Source of the DNA: Pollenia angustigena
Taxonomy: Eukaryota > Arthropoda > Insecta > Diptera > Polleniidae
Direction of reading: 5' to 3'
Assembly (NCBI GenBank): GCA_930367215.1
Contig: OV884059.1
Location: 238,575,803-238,639,802, forward strand
DNA: 64,000 nt
The translations under genes were made by a program, and so were the position numbers. Positions 11,387-22,362 of the stretch are shown one piece after another. The notes under the pieces were generated by a model, which was not told where the DNA came from, searched no databases, and worked only from the letters and a program-made list of their open reading frames with translations. Each line of letters begins with the position of its first letter. Position 1 is the stretch's first letter.

Positions 11387-12187
11387 GGCTCCACGAAAAG
11401 CCCCCCAATGAAATAACGCCCAAACGAGAAATGAAATATTCCCCAATTTTTTTTCATATATCTTTGGTTGTTATTTCATATGAAATAACTCCCAATTTTT
11501 TTGGGCCGTTTTTCATTTATTTTTTGGAATTATTTCATTCCTCATTTGGGGTTTTCAAATTATGAAATAATCTCCAATGAAATAACACCCAACAAATTTT
11601 TTAAATTTGGGGCTTGTTTCATAGCGTCTTTAATTTGGGTGTTATTTCATTTTTTATTCGGGGGTTATTGCATTTTTAAGGCTGTTTGTTTTTGAGGGTG
11701 GAGGTAGTTGTGTAAAGGCCAAACGTAAGAGGCAAATTGTCTTCCGAACTGCAAAAATAGGGCAGGGCTACAAGGATCCGGGCGGATAAAATAACTGCAG
11801 CAATATTTTTTAACCGAATATATCCTTATTATGAAGAAGACGCCTCCGGGCCTCCACACGATTCATTTCAATAATTTTGCGACTTTGCTGTTGGTCCATA
11901 TTGACTTCATGAAATCCTTGGTGAAACTGAATCTTTTATGAATTTTGGGCATAATTTCATTTTTGTTGCTGATGGGGTTTATTTCATTTTCATCATTGGG
12001 TGTTATTTCATATGAAATAACTTCCAAATATTGGGGGTTGTTTCGTTTTCGTTTTGGGGCTTATTTCATTTATTTGTCGATGTTATTTCATTCACTGATT
12101 TTGGGTGTTATTTCCTATTTTTTGGTGTTTATTTCATGGGGGGTTATTTCCTGGGCGTTATTTCATTGGGGGGATTTTCGTGGAGCC
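11387..12187. mobile_element. Foldback element 2, in LINE A 3' UTR
   Basis: Starts GGCTCCACGAAAAG and ends with its complement, about 37 bp of terminal inverted repeat with about three differences. The 8-bp duplication TATTTTAT is on both sides (11379-11386, 12188-12195). Both arms are packed with a GAAATAACNCCCAA motif on one strand and its complement on the other. The centre (about 11690-11930) is unique and noncoding. The mosaic of short reiterated motifs and the 8-bp duplication resemble foldback-type DNA elements. Confidence 0.85.
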
Positions 12188-12195
12188 TATTTTAT

Positions 12196-12373
12196 TACTA
12201 TTATATTATTAATCTTTTTTTTATTTAGTTCAATTGTGTACCCTACTATTGCTAAATATATTATCTGTCTAGTATAACCTATATGATTCTTATACTATAA
12301 TTCATAAGATTTCATATCTTGTTGTATTAGAAATCCAACTACATTGTGATAAATAAATTAGCCTTGAAGAAAA
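12196..12373 (+). mobile_element. LINE A distal 3' UTR and A-rich end
   Basis: Continues the T-rich UTR broken by foldback element 2 and ends with AATAAATTAGCCTTGAAG followed by a short A run. AATAAA is a plausible polyadenylation signal. Confidence 0.6.
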
Positions 12374-14204
12374 AATATGTCCACATAGAAAAAGGAGAAG
12401 AAAACGAAGTAGCGGATATATGCTAGTGAAAAATATATACGCTATTCTTCTAAGTTTTAAGGAAAAGGTTTTCCTGGTTTTTTAATGAATACATTGTATA
12501 TTCTCTTGTTATTACACTTTTTTAGATCAATGTAAATATTAAATGAACGGTGAAAAACGCTTTCTTTGACATAAGCTTTTTTTATCTAGAGATTCATTTA
12601 GACGGTGATTCACTATACTATTTATGCCCATAATTTCTTCAAATAGATATCTAGTCGTGTAGTCGTACCTAACAGTTATCTTTACCTATTCGGTAACACT
12701 ATGGTGGTAATTTCAACGTTAATTTTGCCTTCGTGAATTAACTATCGAAAATCGATGGTGTAAACTATATTACACTTTAACCCGCAGGTTAGAAAAACGT
12801 TTTAAAATTATGAAAACCGTAGATACCTATACACAGCTAGATACATTTTTGTAGAAATTACTGGCATTAATCGAACTATTTGGCCAAAAAATCGTATGTG
12901 CTCACAAAGTATGATGATAGTTTGATTTTAAAATGAAATTAACTAACAGATTTTTTTGACAAGTCTGTACAACCGGCAAATGTTTATAAAAAATTTCATA
13001 AAGTTTTTATGCGATCAGGGATTGCATTTTCTTGTAAAGTAGCTAAGTCATATGCTTTTGCATTTTTTTGTATGATAGTGTAGCATTGACAACAGATTTT
13101 GGCAAGATTTATTTATGTCGAATAGAATTCAGTCAGATTTTCGTGAAAAAAGAAACGCTCAATCGTGTGGGATAGTGTGAATCCTGGTCTTTATTTTACA
13201 AATTGCTACTTTAAAATATATAAATCTAGAGTTTGACATCTGAATGTTTATAATATTAGGGATTCATACCTCTCATTTGATGCCCATTTTAAATTATATT
13301 TTCTTTCAAATTAAAGCCATTTTAAAACATATCTGATTTGATTATGAGTATGTATGTTGCCTTTGAGAACATCTATATACATAGATAGTTTTTAATTTTT
13401 GAACATTTTTGTTGCATTGTGTAGTTACTAAAAGGATTATGAAAGTTTTGGTTCTTATGATATGCTCTAACATGTAACAGAAAAATTTAATAAAGACTTT
13501 ACTGGTCAAATATTTTTTGAAAGCAGCTTAAATAATGAAAATTAATTTTAGAACACAAGACACACATGAAATAATACATTTGTTTCTTCTCTCTATAAGC
13601 TTGAAAAACATTTAAAACAAAAAAACTGTAGCATGTGCATCAATGGCATCTAGGCTTGCCAGAATTAAATTTACAAAATTATTGACCTTCACTAAAAAAA
13701 ATCATGATTTCAAAAAGAATTCTCGACAATTAAAAACTTCATAAATTAATTTTTTTACAAAAATAACACAACTTTTATATTGGACAGTCGCACAGTAGCG
13801 CCTCTTCCTAAAACCCGTGGCAAAAATATAAAATTTGATGACAAAATTTTGTGAAATAAATAAATACTTCGCATAAAGTGCTACTTACTGATCCTTAATT
13901 CGATAAAAATTGAAGGTGCTGCTCAAAGTCTAAAATTTTTTTAGAAAACCAAAAAAGGTGATTTTGAAAAAATTCACTTTATAGTTGAAGAGTTAGAAAT
14001 ACAACCGTTTGATCACTACTTTTTTGGTATTTTTATTAAAATAAGTAGTATTATCAGATTCCCTATTCTTTCGGTAGTAACCGTTTTTCCGATACTCTAT
14101 GTCTAGGTCGTTTTTACATATATAATTTTCTGTAAGCTGTTACAATCTAAAAGCAAAAATACAAAACTTCAACAACTTCATTAAATAAAAAAAAGAGTAA
14201 ATTC
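12374..14204. other. Unassigned AT-rich DNA
   Basis: No recognised protein family, terminal repeats or RNA gene in about 1.8 kb. Short frames are not supported. Confidence 0.45.
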
Positions 14205-14500
14205 AGTATTTTGGTCATAACTCGGCAATTTTTTAACCGATTTGACCGATTTCTATACCGACTTCTTAAGGAAGAAATCTACCATTTACTTTTGTAATAA
14301 AAGTTAGACTCGGGAAGATCTCGTTATTTTTAAAAATTTATATTTTGGTCAACTTGTTAGTATCTGACACGATTTTTCCGAGGTTTCAGAAGATATGTTC
14401 TACTTACTTAAAGATTGCCGATCTTTTGATATAAAAAACGCATCCGTCGGTACTATTACAGCTCTAAAATTTTTAGTAACAAAAAAAGAGTAAAAAATCG
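14205..14500. repeat. Diverged relative of the 40-49 kb tandem array
   Basis: Follows the array A unit phrase by phrase: TTTTGGTCATAACT, TTAACCGATTTGACCGATTT, ATACCGAC, GAAATCTACCATTTACTT, GACTCGGGAAGATCT, then CGATTTTTCCGAGG and ATATGTTCTACT. Spacing is conserved although many bases differ. Only one unit is present. Confidence 0.7.
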
Positions 14501-15439
14501 AAAAAGGGTTTTTCGACAAAACTCGTCTAAATACCCAAAAAAAAAACCATTTTTTTTCGAAAAAATTATAACGCCATATATTTAAAAAATTTGAGAGCGG
14601 AAAATTTTTTTTAACATTCCAACTAAATAAACATAAAAAGTCAAACACTTTAATAAATATTTTATTTTACTTCCCATAAAATTGAATTTTACACAAAATT
14701 CAACTTTGCTCTCCCATAAGAAGGCACTTAACCCTTATCGTCCCAATGTTCGATTTTTCGAACAGTAAATTTTACGCGTTTTTGTAATTTTTTTTACTCT
14801 TTTTAGGTAAGAAGAAGAACTAATATTTTTAAACAATTATATATTGTAAGTGGTTAACTACAAAAATAAAAATAAAAGTTCTTACCCACTTCAGTCCTCC
14901 CTTGTATAACAAGGGGGAAGAAAAAACCTTAATTTTAGAATAATTTTAAAAACTGAAAACTTTGTATAAAATATAAAAAAATTAAAAAAGGAAAAATGCA
15001 GTTCTATTGAAAAACGATTAAACTTTCAACAACAGCAAAAACATTTACGTGTTTTTCAATTGTCAATTATTTGACTTTAAAAAGCAGTGTTCGATTTTTC
15101 GAACACTGGTCACTATTTAGCACTTTTGTTTTTCTCTGAAAGGCTAACTGAATCATCGCATATTACCATTTTTACGCATTTGAATAAACGGAAATAAATT
15201 TATTCTGTTTTTTCTGAACAATAAAAAGCTTATGAACAAGCGGCGTTCTGTGAGAAATGTTTTTCGTGCGATTTGAGGAACTTACGGTGCCATAATCGGC
15301 CTACTACGGCTGTAGCTGAGAGTGTAACCATTGGTCCAAATTTTTTCAAAATTGAGAAAAATCAGAATTTTACCGTAATGGTAACCTCGCACCATAATTT
15401 TTTTATTAGGACCAGCATTCAGGGGATAACCCCTACTAA

Positions 15440-16090
15440 CGCATTGCATTGGGCTAGAACTAGGAAAATAGGTAATGGAAAGGAGAGAAGAGGTAGTAGT
15501 GCCTGTGAACATTCGACTTGAATTTATTCATGTTGACAGTGAGAAGGAAGGTTATTCCATATACGAACAGTCCTGCCAAAGAACGAATTTTCCCTGTAAT
15601 GCATTGTACAACTTACAGGCTAATCGACCACAAATGGATGGGGTCTTGTATCATTCATGTTCTGAAGCATAGCACCAACATCGGATTCTCTTGGTCTGTA
15701 ATCAAATGATTATGGATGGCAAAGGTTGCTGTCATTTGCAAAAGAGTAGATAGGGTTGGAAGTTTGACATAGGATGTCATTTGGAAAAATAAAAATAGAA
15801 ATAGTAGGAGAGAAAACGGAGCCTTGCGGCACCTCGGAATAAATTTTGAAATCGTTTGACGAAACCCTATCTAAAACAACTCGTATAGTGCGATCTCTGA
15901 TAAAATGCAATATAAATCGAGAGAAATTCTTACCGACAAGGGTTCACCATACCAGACTCTGTCAAACGCCTTGAAAATATCTTAAGCAATAACCTAACTT
16001 TCGTCAAAATATTAAATCAGTATAGCAACCTGAAAATCAAGCGCATGGTCGCTGTAAGATCTGTTTTCAACAAGAAGGCGCTGCGAGATA
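15440..16090 (-). pseudogene. LINE F fragment (reverse transcriptase and C-terminus)
   Basis: On the minus strand the order is LVENRSYSDHALDFQVA-like sequence, IFKAFDRVW (palm motif), RDRTIRVVLDRVSSNDFKI, VPQGSVFSPTISIF and YSFANDSNLCH, where the expected YADD-type box reads FAND. Then, after a deletion, comes GRTVRIWNNLPSHC, typical of the LINE C-terminus. Several stops and frameshifts occur. The GVPQGSVLSPTLF-like motif differs from LINE A, so it is a separate jockey/CR1-group family. Confidence 0.65.
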
Positions 16091-16094
16091 TACA

Positions 16095-16290
16095 TTTTGG
16101 CGGGCACATAATTTCATGTTTTGCTATGGTTTATTTTCCACATAGATCTTGCGATATCACACCTTAGACCATTTTCTCTGGGGATATGTAATGACTGTGT
16201 TCAGGAATAAGTGGAAGCTTTCATTACTCGTGTTATTCGCGAGATACCAGCCGCTATGCTCGAAGTCATGGCCAACATTTCCATGATATT
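16095..16290 (+). pseudogene. Tc1/mariner-type transposase C-terminal scrap
   Basis: Degenerate translation in mixed frames gives GHIISCF, HRSCDITP, DHFLWGY and IPAAMLEVMANF-like strings. They parallel GHVISRNGDVNWPPRSCDLT and LDFFLWGYLK in the better copy at 27877-28588. It contains the third catalytic-aspartate region only. Confidence 0.5.
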
Positions 16291-16949
16291 TTTCATACAG
16301 TTAATGCCATAAATTATTCTTTTAACCGATAATAAAAATTTCAAGTTTACTTTCAAATTTATGTCTTTTATTTTACATTATAATATAAACTTCACGATGA
16401 ATCACCCGATTTATCTATTAACTATTTTTTTTTATATTCAATGCTCATCCCGGTCCTGTGCGAGTCGGATAATCGAGGTTCAACTGTATATGTTTAATTT
16501 TAATAAATGCCTTGTTCTATTTTTCTTTAATAAAATAAAACTAATTAGTTTCAGTTTATAAAAAATTTAGGTTTTCTATATTTACAATCTATAGGAGCAA
16601 TAAAATAAAAATGCTAAATAGTGCCCAATGTTCGATTAATCGAACACCATTTTTTTCAAAAACCAAAAATCTAAAAAAAATTTGGACTTCAGATTCGTGT
16701 TTTCTAGTCCCAAATTATCTATTAACAACACAGTTTTATAAAGTTGATCGAAAAAAAATCGCTGGGACGAAATGGGTTAAAAGGCCAACTTTAAAAATTT
16801 ATTTCATAGGTGGACCAATTATCTATCGTACACCTTTTATATTATTTGATTATCTCATTTGGTTCAAAAGCTATTACATATGTTTGCATTTGTATTTGTT
16901 TTTGTATTTGTATTTATAAAATATGATTTTCTAACACAACAAGACATAA

Positions 16950-17185
16950 TCTATATATATAAAAATAAGTCCGTATATGTACGTCGCCGAACTACTTATA
17001 AACGCGTCGTGCGATTTCCACCAATGGTTTATATGAAGTTTGGTTGAAATCCGATAACGCATGTGTGTGCGGTGCGTATGTGAAGTGAGTGTGTTTTTGC
17101 CGCAGGAAAACCAACTTTATTAAAAACAAGTGTGTTTCTTTTCTTATTTTGTTTTGCCGTGCGAAGCAGGCAACGGGCCCGCTAG
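16950..17185 (+). mobile_element. Mini-Helitron
   Basis: Starts TCTATATATATAAAAATAAG after an A and ends GGGCCCGCTAG before a T, as Helitrons do. The 3' end contains a GC-rich, hairpin-prone stretch (CCGTGCGAAGCAGG) just before CTAG. It is 236 bp and noncoding. It shares its first 15 bases with the minus-strand Helitron at 5157-6275. Confidence 0.65.
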
Positions 17186-17282
17186 TATCTTATAAATTAC
17201 AGTATTAGAATCTGAAAAGTTAAGTTAAATAAATTTAAATTAAAATTAAATTTAAATTAAATTTAAATACGACACTTTTTCA

Positions 17283-17473
17283 TTTCTCGAATTCACTCCA
17301 CGAGCCAAACCCCAGCCATGTATCTCACAAAGCCTCTCCGCAATAGTTCCATTCCTTCAACTTTTCAGAAATGACTTTATACACTACCAGAAAAATTGAA
17401 GGAATAGAACCATTACAAAAAAGCTCCATAAAACACACAACCGAAACCCAGCCCATAGAATAAATTCGAAAAA
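17283..17473 (-). ncRNA. Long hairpin with wobble-only arm differences
   Basis: Arms 17283-17366 and 17390-17473 align over 84 positions without a gap, around a 23-nt loop. 53 positions are complementary. At all 31 others the plus strand opposes C with A, or A with C, which in the minus-strand RNA are G-U pairs. No transversion or indel occurs, so a minus-strand transcript folds into an unbroken 84-bp helix while the plus-strand RNA cannot. This asymmetry suggests selection on minus-strand RNA structure. I recognise no miRNA or known RNA family, and no promoter is visible. It lies between the mini-Helitron and the reverse LINE D. Confidence 0.65.
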
Positions 17474-17674
17474 TTAAAAAAATGTTGAATATAATATAAA
17501 GTAACATTCGGAAGGAAATAATTCCCAATTTCTATTTGTTAAATTTAAATAATTATAAAATAATGAAAAATAAATAAAAATTAAATAGCTAATTAAAAAA
17601 AAAAAAAAAAAACAAAATTAAAAAATAACGTTTTAACTATTTTTTATAGAATATTGCTACATCATTAATAAAAT

Positions 17675-18720
17675 TTACGAAAGATGTTCTTTAAGTAATT
17701 TTCTGAACCTCATTGCGTTGCTAGTAGTCTGCAAATTATCAGGGAGTTCATTCCAGATACGGATGCTAAGAATAAAGAACTGACATTCAGAAGCGTGGCT
17801 ACGATATCTAAATTGAATCAACAATTTACCTCTTGGTGATCTTGCAAATCGCAAGCGATCAAAGAGATACTTTGGTTCCTTTGTCATTATAACTTTATAA
17901 AGAAATATTAAGTTTTTGAAAATTAGGAAGTTATCAAATGTAATATTGAATATACGAATGGAGAAAAGTGACACATGATCAAATTTTCTCAGTCCGAAAA
18001 CGTATCTTTCGATGTTGTTAAATGTTGTTTTAAGTCTCCTCGTATCCCCTGAGTTACAACCAGCAAATATTTCGGATGAATATAAAAGCGTTGGTAATAA
18101 ATATGTTTTCACAAGTAATAATCTAACTTTCGGCGGAGTAAAGTATTGGGTTACCCATAAGCTCCGTAGCATGCCGTAGGTTCTACCACAGACTTGTGTA
18201 ATATGATCTGACCAAGTTAAACGTTTATTAAACGTTACACCTAAATTATTAGCCTTACTTACAATGTCAATTTTTGACCCTCCCAAGAAAATATTCACCT
18301 CATCCTCTATCCCCAATATGACTAAGCATTTAGATTTCCCTGGATTAAGTCGTAAGCCATTTGCCGAAGCCCAAACGAAAATATTATTTAGATCATAATT
18401 CAGCTCCTGCACCAAAATAGCTCCTTGGTACTACTTAGATACAGCTGAACGTCGTCAGCATACATCTGAACATTACAAAATCGGATTTGTTGGGGAAGAT
18501 CATTTGAATATAACGAATAAACTAGGGGTCCGAGTATTGAACCCTGTGGAACACCTCTTGTGACCCGTAACGGATTTGAAATAGATTCACCATTGGTGAC
18601 GGATTGAGATCTGTTTACAAGATACGACAACATCAGCCTCACAGCAAGTATGGAGAAGTTAAACATTTTTGACAATTTTAGACATAAAATTGCGACGAAA
18701 AATCTGTGACTCGGCAACGA
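17675..18720 (-). pseudogene. LINE D reverse transcriptase C-terminal half
   Basis: Minus-strand non-LTR reverse transcriptase of the same family as LINE A. It has RGVPQGSILGPLVYSLYSND, the MYADDVQLYLS catalytic box, FVWASANGLRLN, then a 246-residue open frame (18415-17675) covering thumb and C-terminus with LPTLLYSSEIFAGCN and RYVFGLRKFD. One frameshift near 18410 separates the two frames. It is 5'-truncated near family I copy 2. It is better preserved than LINE A and serves as the reference for placing the insertions there. Confidence 0.85.
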
Positions 18721-18754
18721 GTACTACGGACATCTTAGCTAAACACTTACCGTG

Positions 18755-19743
18755 CACGCAGAGAAAAAATATGGTTCGGCATGGTTACGGCAACAACACT
18801 ATGTTTATTGTAACAATATATTGTTGTCATACACAAATAATTGTTATTTTTATTTAATATCAACAATATTATAGTTACTGTAAACATATCAATGTTTATC
18901 GCAATTATAAATATTAGTATTGTTGACCGAAAAATATTTATTTTTCTAACAACTAAATTATGATAACTTTCAAAACATATTATATTACCCACAACCATTT
19001 GATTATATTTAATAGCCATAACATGATAACTTTCTATGCATTTATCATATTATGTTTAAGATGCAATCGTACTATTTTTACTCTAATAATATTATGTTAG
19101 CGCCATTTGTAAAATTATTTTGAATCAGTTGTGTCGTTTGTTTTATATGTGAGCGGTTAAACAAGAAATATTACCATAAAAAATAATAGAATTAAAGAAA
19201 TTAAAATAATTTATAATTAATAGTGCAAAATATCGTAGCCAATTCTGACAACAAATATTGAACTCCGCTATTTTATTTACATCAAGAAAAATTGTAAAAA
19301 GTCACAAAATAAAAAAACGATACATACAAATTTTAATTTATTTGCTATTGTTATGACAGTTATTCAAGGAGCTGTATCATAATATGATTGCTTCTAAATT
19401 TATTATGATTTACATAATGATAATATGATTACTTCTTAGCTTATTATGGTGAACATGACAATAATATGATTAATTTCTTAGCTTATTATGATTAACATGA
19501 TAATAATATGATTGCTTCTTAACTTATTATGATTTACATGACAATAATATGATTCCTTCTTAACTTATTATGATTAACAGAATAATAATATATTTAAGGG
19601 AATAATATTATCATGTAATATTACGAATATATTTGCCTTTGTTTGATTCAATAATAATCTTAATATGGTGACTACAATCATGAATCTTATCATAATTTCT
19701 TGCTCTTCGAATATGTTTACCACAACCATGTTTTTTCTTTGCG
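18755..19743 (-). mobile_element. Family I inverted-repeat element, copy 2
   Basis: Reverse orientation relative to copies 1 and 3. Tips are CACGCAGAGAAAAAATATGG (left) and the complement of CGCAAAGAAAAAACATGG (right). Its subterminal minisatellite is the longest of the three, about six units. The inner segment is nearly absent: only one AGCGGAGTTCA remains (as its complement near 19261). TA follows the right tip (19744-19745); the left flank is TG, so the duplication is not exact here. Confidence 0.75.
19360..19640 (-). repeat. Minisatellite inside family I copy 2
   Basis: Roughly six degenerate repeats of a 40-47 bp unit read on the minus strand as AATCATATTATNNTCATG and TTAATCATAATAAGYTAAGA. 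Copies 1 and 3 have about three and four units. Confidence 0.65.
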
Positions 19744-19859
19744 TATGGTATTATCGATAAAAGATTTTTTATAATAATTTTTATTATAACAATAAAACAA
19801 TTTTAATAAAAAAAATTTTTTTTAACAATTAGATTTAAAGTCCTCAATTTCTTTCTCTT

Positions 19860-20475
19860 CTAAATCTAATTATACCCACACCACTGATGTTTGTAACACC
19901 ATAAAATATTGGTCCGAACCCAACTTTAAGTATACCGATCGACTTAGAATCGCTTCCTGAATCGATTTACCAATGTCCGCTCGTCCAGCTGGCTGGCTGA
20001 CTGGCCATGTAAGCCTTTTGCGTAAAGTACTGGTCGAAATTCTTTAGATGAGTTGATGAAATTTGTTACATAGGTCCAATTACCACAACGCCCAAACCTT
20101 TTGCGAATCGGTCCATAATTTCAGATAGAATCCTAAAACCCTCTTTCCGGAATAGGGCCTTTGTTTCCATAAATCATCTTATTATGTTGGTATTTAGATT
20201 AAATTTGTTTCAAACTTATTTTATTGCAATTAACATCATCTTAACAAATTTTTTTCGAATCGGTCTATATTTGACCATAGCTCCCATACAAATTGTAATC
20301 CCGAAAATAGCATTAATTGCCATAGCTTCCTTATAAATGTTGCTATTAAATAACAACTGGTGATAATAGCTTTTACTACAGCTTCTATGTCCTGACAATG
20401 AATTTGGACCTGATAGGTCTAAAATTAACCATAGTTTTCATATAAACCACTGCAGTATACGTATATTTACGTACC
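19860..20475 (-). repeat. Mini-me-type dispersed repeat, reverse
   Basis: On the minus strand it ends with GCCAGCCAGCTGGACGAGCG, TCGATCGGTATACTTAAAGT, a 'ggaccaatattttatggtgt'-like stretch and TGTGGGTATAAT. The same series ends the forward repeat at 61580-61762. It is noncoding. Confidence 0.6.
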
Positions 20476-20483
20476 AAACTGTA

Positions 20484-20926
20484 CACAGAAAAAATGAAAA
20501 AGTAACTTCAATTAACGTATTTGTTAGAAATTTGTACTATACCTTAAATTCCGTACTGATTTTCCGCCTGCAAACAAATTGATCACATCAATTAACAAAT
20601 TTGCAAGTTTGAGCTTTTCTTGCTGTTCAGTTTCAATCAATAGGTTTAATTGAAATGTGACCACCAGCAAAATAGGCAATATAAAACGTAAATACAAATC
20701 AAAATATTTTTCTCAATCAACGCAGTTAATTGAAACAATTAAAAAATTGTTTGAATCGTTAAAATATTTTAAAAGTTTGTGTGTATGTTTTCAAATTTGC
20801 ATATATTCACACAAACATTAAAATTTTTATTTTCAATTAAGGCAAGTTAATTGAAACAGTTAAAAAAATTTTTTGAAACAGCATTATTGAATTAATTGAA
20901 AAAATTTTAGTGAACATTTTTTTGTG
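20484..20926. mobile_element. Family III TA-flanked MITE
   Basis: Tips CACAGAAAAAATG and the complement of CACAAAAAAATG, flanked by TA on both sides (20482-20483, 20927-20928). It is 443 bp and noncoding. The interior reiterates AATTGAAAC / CAATTAA and GTTTGTGTG. The tip resembles families I and II. Confidence 0.6.
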
Positions 20927-20928
20927 TA

Positions 20929-21639
20929 TTTTATTTTTATTGATAAGTTAAACGTCAGTACAATTGAATTTAGTTTAATGACCACTAGTGCAAAGACATT
21001 ATATGCAAGCGTCAGCACAATCAACGGCTGTTGAACATTGCTAAATGCGGAAAAAGAATCAATTCAGTTATGCTGATCGATACTTGAATTTTAGTATATA
21101 AGCTAGTATAATTTGTAAATAAAGACAGACTTTGATTTAGAACTTCAAACGGCTATAACAGCCTTCTTTTTAGTTTAAATTCTCAAAACTTTTCTGGCAG
21201 TTTCTTTGAACGCTTACACACAAGGTGATACCCTACAGCTGGATAAACATACATTGGGATATAGGGATAAGAATAACGCAAAAGTCCTAAATTATTAATT
21301 ATTTTCATAATTAATTGCACCACTATTCTTTAATCTCATATATGTGAAGATATCGAAATAATATTCGGCACAAAGAACTTTTACATGAATCTAAACCTCA
21401 TAACTAACACTCCCAAAAGGGTACACCCGCAAAAATAATTTTTATATACGGTTGCGTAGGGTATTTTCTGATCGGGCTTGTTCGGCTATACTTCTTCAAC
21501 TCTTTTACTTTGCAATTTTTACTTTAGCTTATGAGTGATTTGAAGAGTTAACAGCATTGATGCTTTTATCAAACTAAGGAAAAGTCTAGTCTCACAACTA
21601 CTTAGTCATTAACTGTTTTGAGTTTTAAAAACTAAATTA
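20929..21639. other. Unassigned; possible LTR-like promoter and poly(A) signals
   Basis: TATATAAGC (near 21097) followed 20-30 bp later by AATAAAGACAGAC resembles the core of an insect LTR, but I could not define ends or a primer site. The remainder shows nothing. Confidence 0.25.
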
Positions 21640-22105
21640 AGCATTGTTATTTAGGGTGTTAGGCGTACTATACTGTGTTCCGGGAGTAGGGCTTATATGG
21701 GACCTAGAGCAAATTATGAACGGATCTTCACGAAATTTTACAGCACGATTTCAAATAAAACGAGATCTTGCAAAATCTTATATCATTCTGTTCATTTTTC
21801 CACCATTTATGTTAGTTTTTGTAACAAAATTATCAATTATTTTTAGGTGGGGTTCCACATTTCGATTCCTAGCTCTGATCCTACTGAACCGATTTTGCTG
21901 GATTTCGATCCCAAACTGCTTAGGATAACTACAAGCAATTTGACATCAAGCTTGTTTATTTCTTTTTAGTTTTAATCGGCTTAGAATTACTCAAGGATCC
22001 AGAATATATATACTCTATGGGGTCTGAGATGAATAATAAAAAAGTTTCACACAGAAAGACAAACTTTGTATACCCTCGTCACAATTAATTGTGGTGGAGG
22101 GTATA
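21640..22105 (+). repeat. Mini-me-type dispersed repeat
   Basis: Ends CAGAATATATATACTCTATG, then ACTTTGTATACCCTCGTCAC and GTGGTGGAGGGTATAAAAA. This is the same closing series as the array units near 42.4 kb, though the GACG/GACA run is lost. The 5' limit is uncertain. Confidence 0.55.
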
Positions 22106-22196
22106 AAAATTAGAAAAATTAATACAAGAAAATATTTTAGTTAAAAAATTAAATAAAGAAAACTATATAAAACTTCAAACAGTTTTAAAATTACTG

Positions 22197-22362
22197 GGGC
22201 CTGATTCTGGTTGTCGTGATCGAGTACTTTCTCGATTCGAAAGCAATTTAATAACTTATTATTTTAGTTAATACTGAACAAATCGGAGTATCGACTGAAA
22301 TTAGAAATGAAATTGCTTTCGAATCGAGAAAGTACTCGATCACGACTGCCAGAACTATGCCC
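22197..22362. mobile_element. Small hairpin MITE
   Basis: Inverted arms of about 54 bp containing TCGTGATCGAGTACTTTCTC and TCGATTCGAAAGCAATTT. Tips are GGGCCTGATTCTGG and the complement of GGGCATAGTTCTGG, with CTG on both flanks. It is 166 bp. Superfamily unclear; the 3-bp duplication would suit PIF/Harbinger, whose usual target is TWA. Confidence 0.65.

Larger units (their letters stand above)
14732..16776. mobile_element. TTAA-flanked piggyBac-like element with nested debris
   Basis: CCCTTATCGTCCC at the left end and the complement of CCCATTTCGTCCC at the right end, each bordered by TTAA (14728-14731, 16777-16780). This matches the piggyBac target and the CCC...GGG tips. A palindromic TGTTCGATTNNTCGAACA motif occurs just inside the left end (14747), near 15089 and near 16630. 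No piggyBac transposase is visible. The interior holds a reverse LINE fragment and a mariner-type scrap, so the element served as a landing site or the pairing of ends is by chance. I prefer the former. Confidence 0.55.

Noticed and set aside
11242..12277. Several frames of 60-110 residues rich in F, I, G and S
   Set aside because: They are translations of the reiterated GAAATAAC motif of foldback element 2.
17283..17473. Cytosine deamination or RIP-like mutation as the cause of the hairpin's arm differences
   Set aside because: It would explain C-to-T but not the equally one-sided A-to-G differences on the same strand. Pairing-preserving selection explains both.
17325..17528. 67-residue minus-strand frame over the hairpin
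   Set aside because: It spans both arms and the loop, so its sequence is explained by the inverted repeat. No protein motif.
20929..21200. Possible solo LTR (TATATAAGC, AATAAAGACAGAC)
   Set aside because: I could not find matching TG/CA ends or a target duplication.
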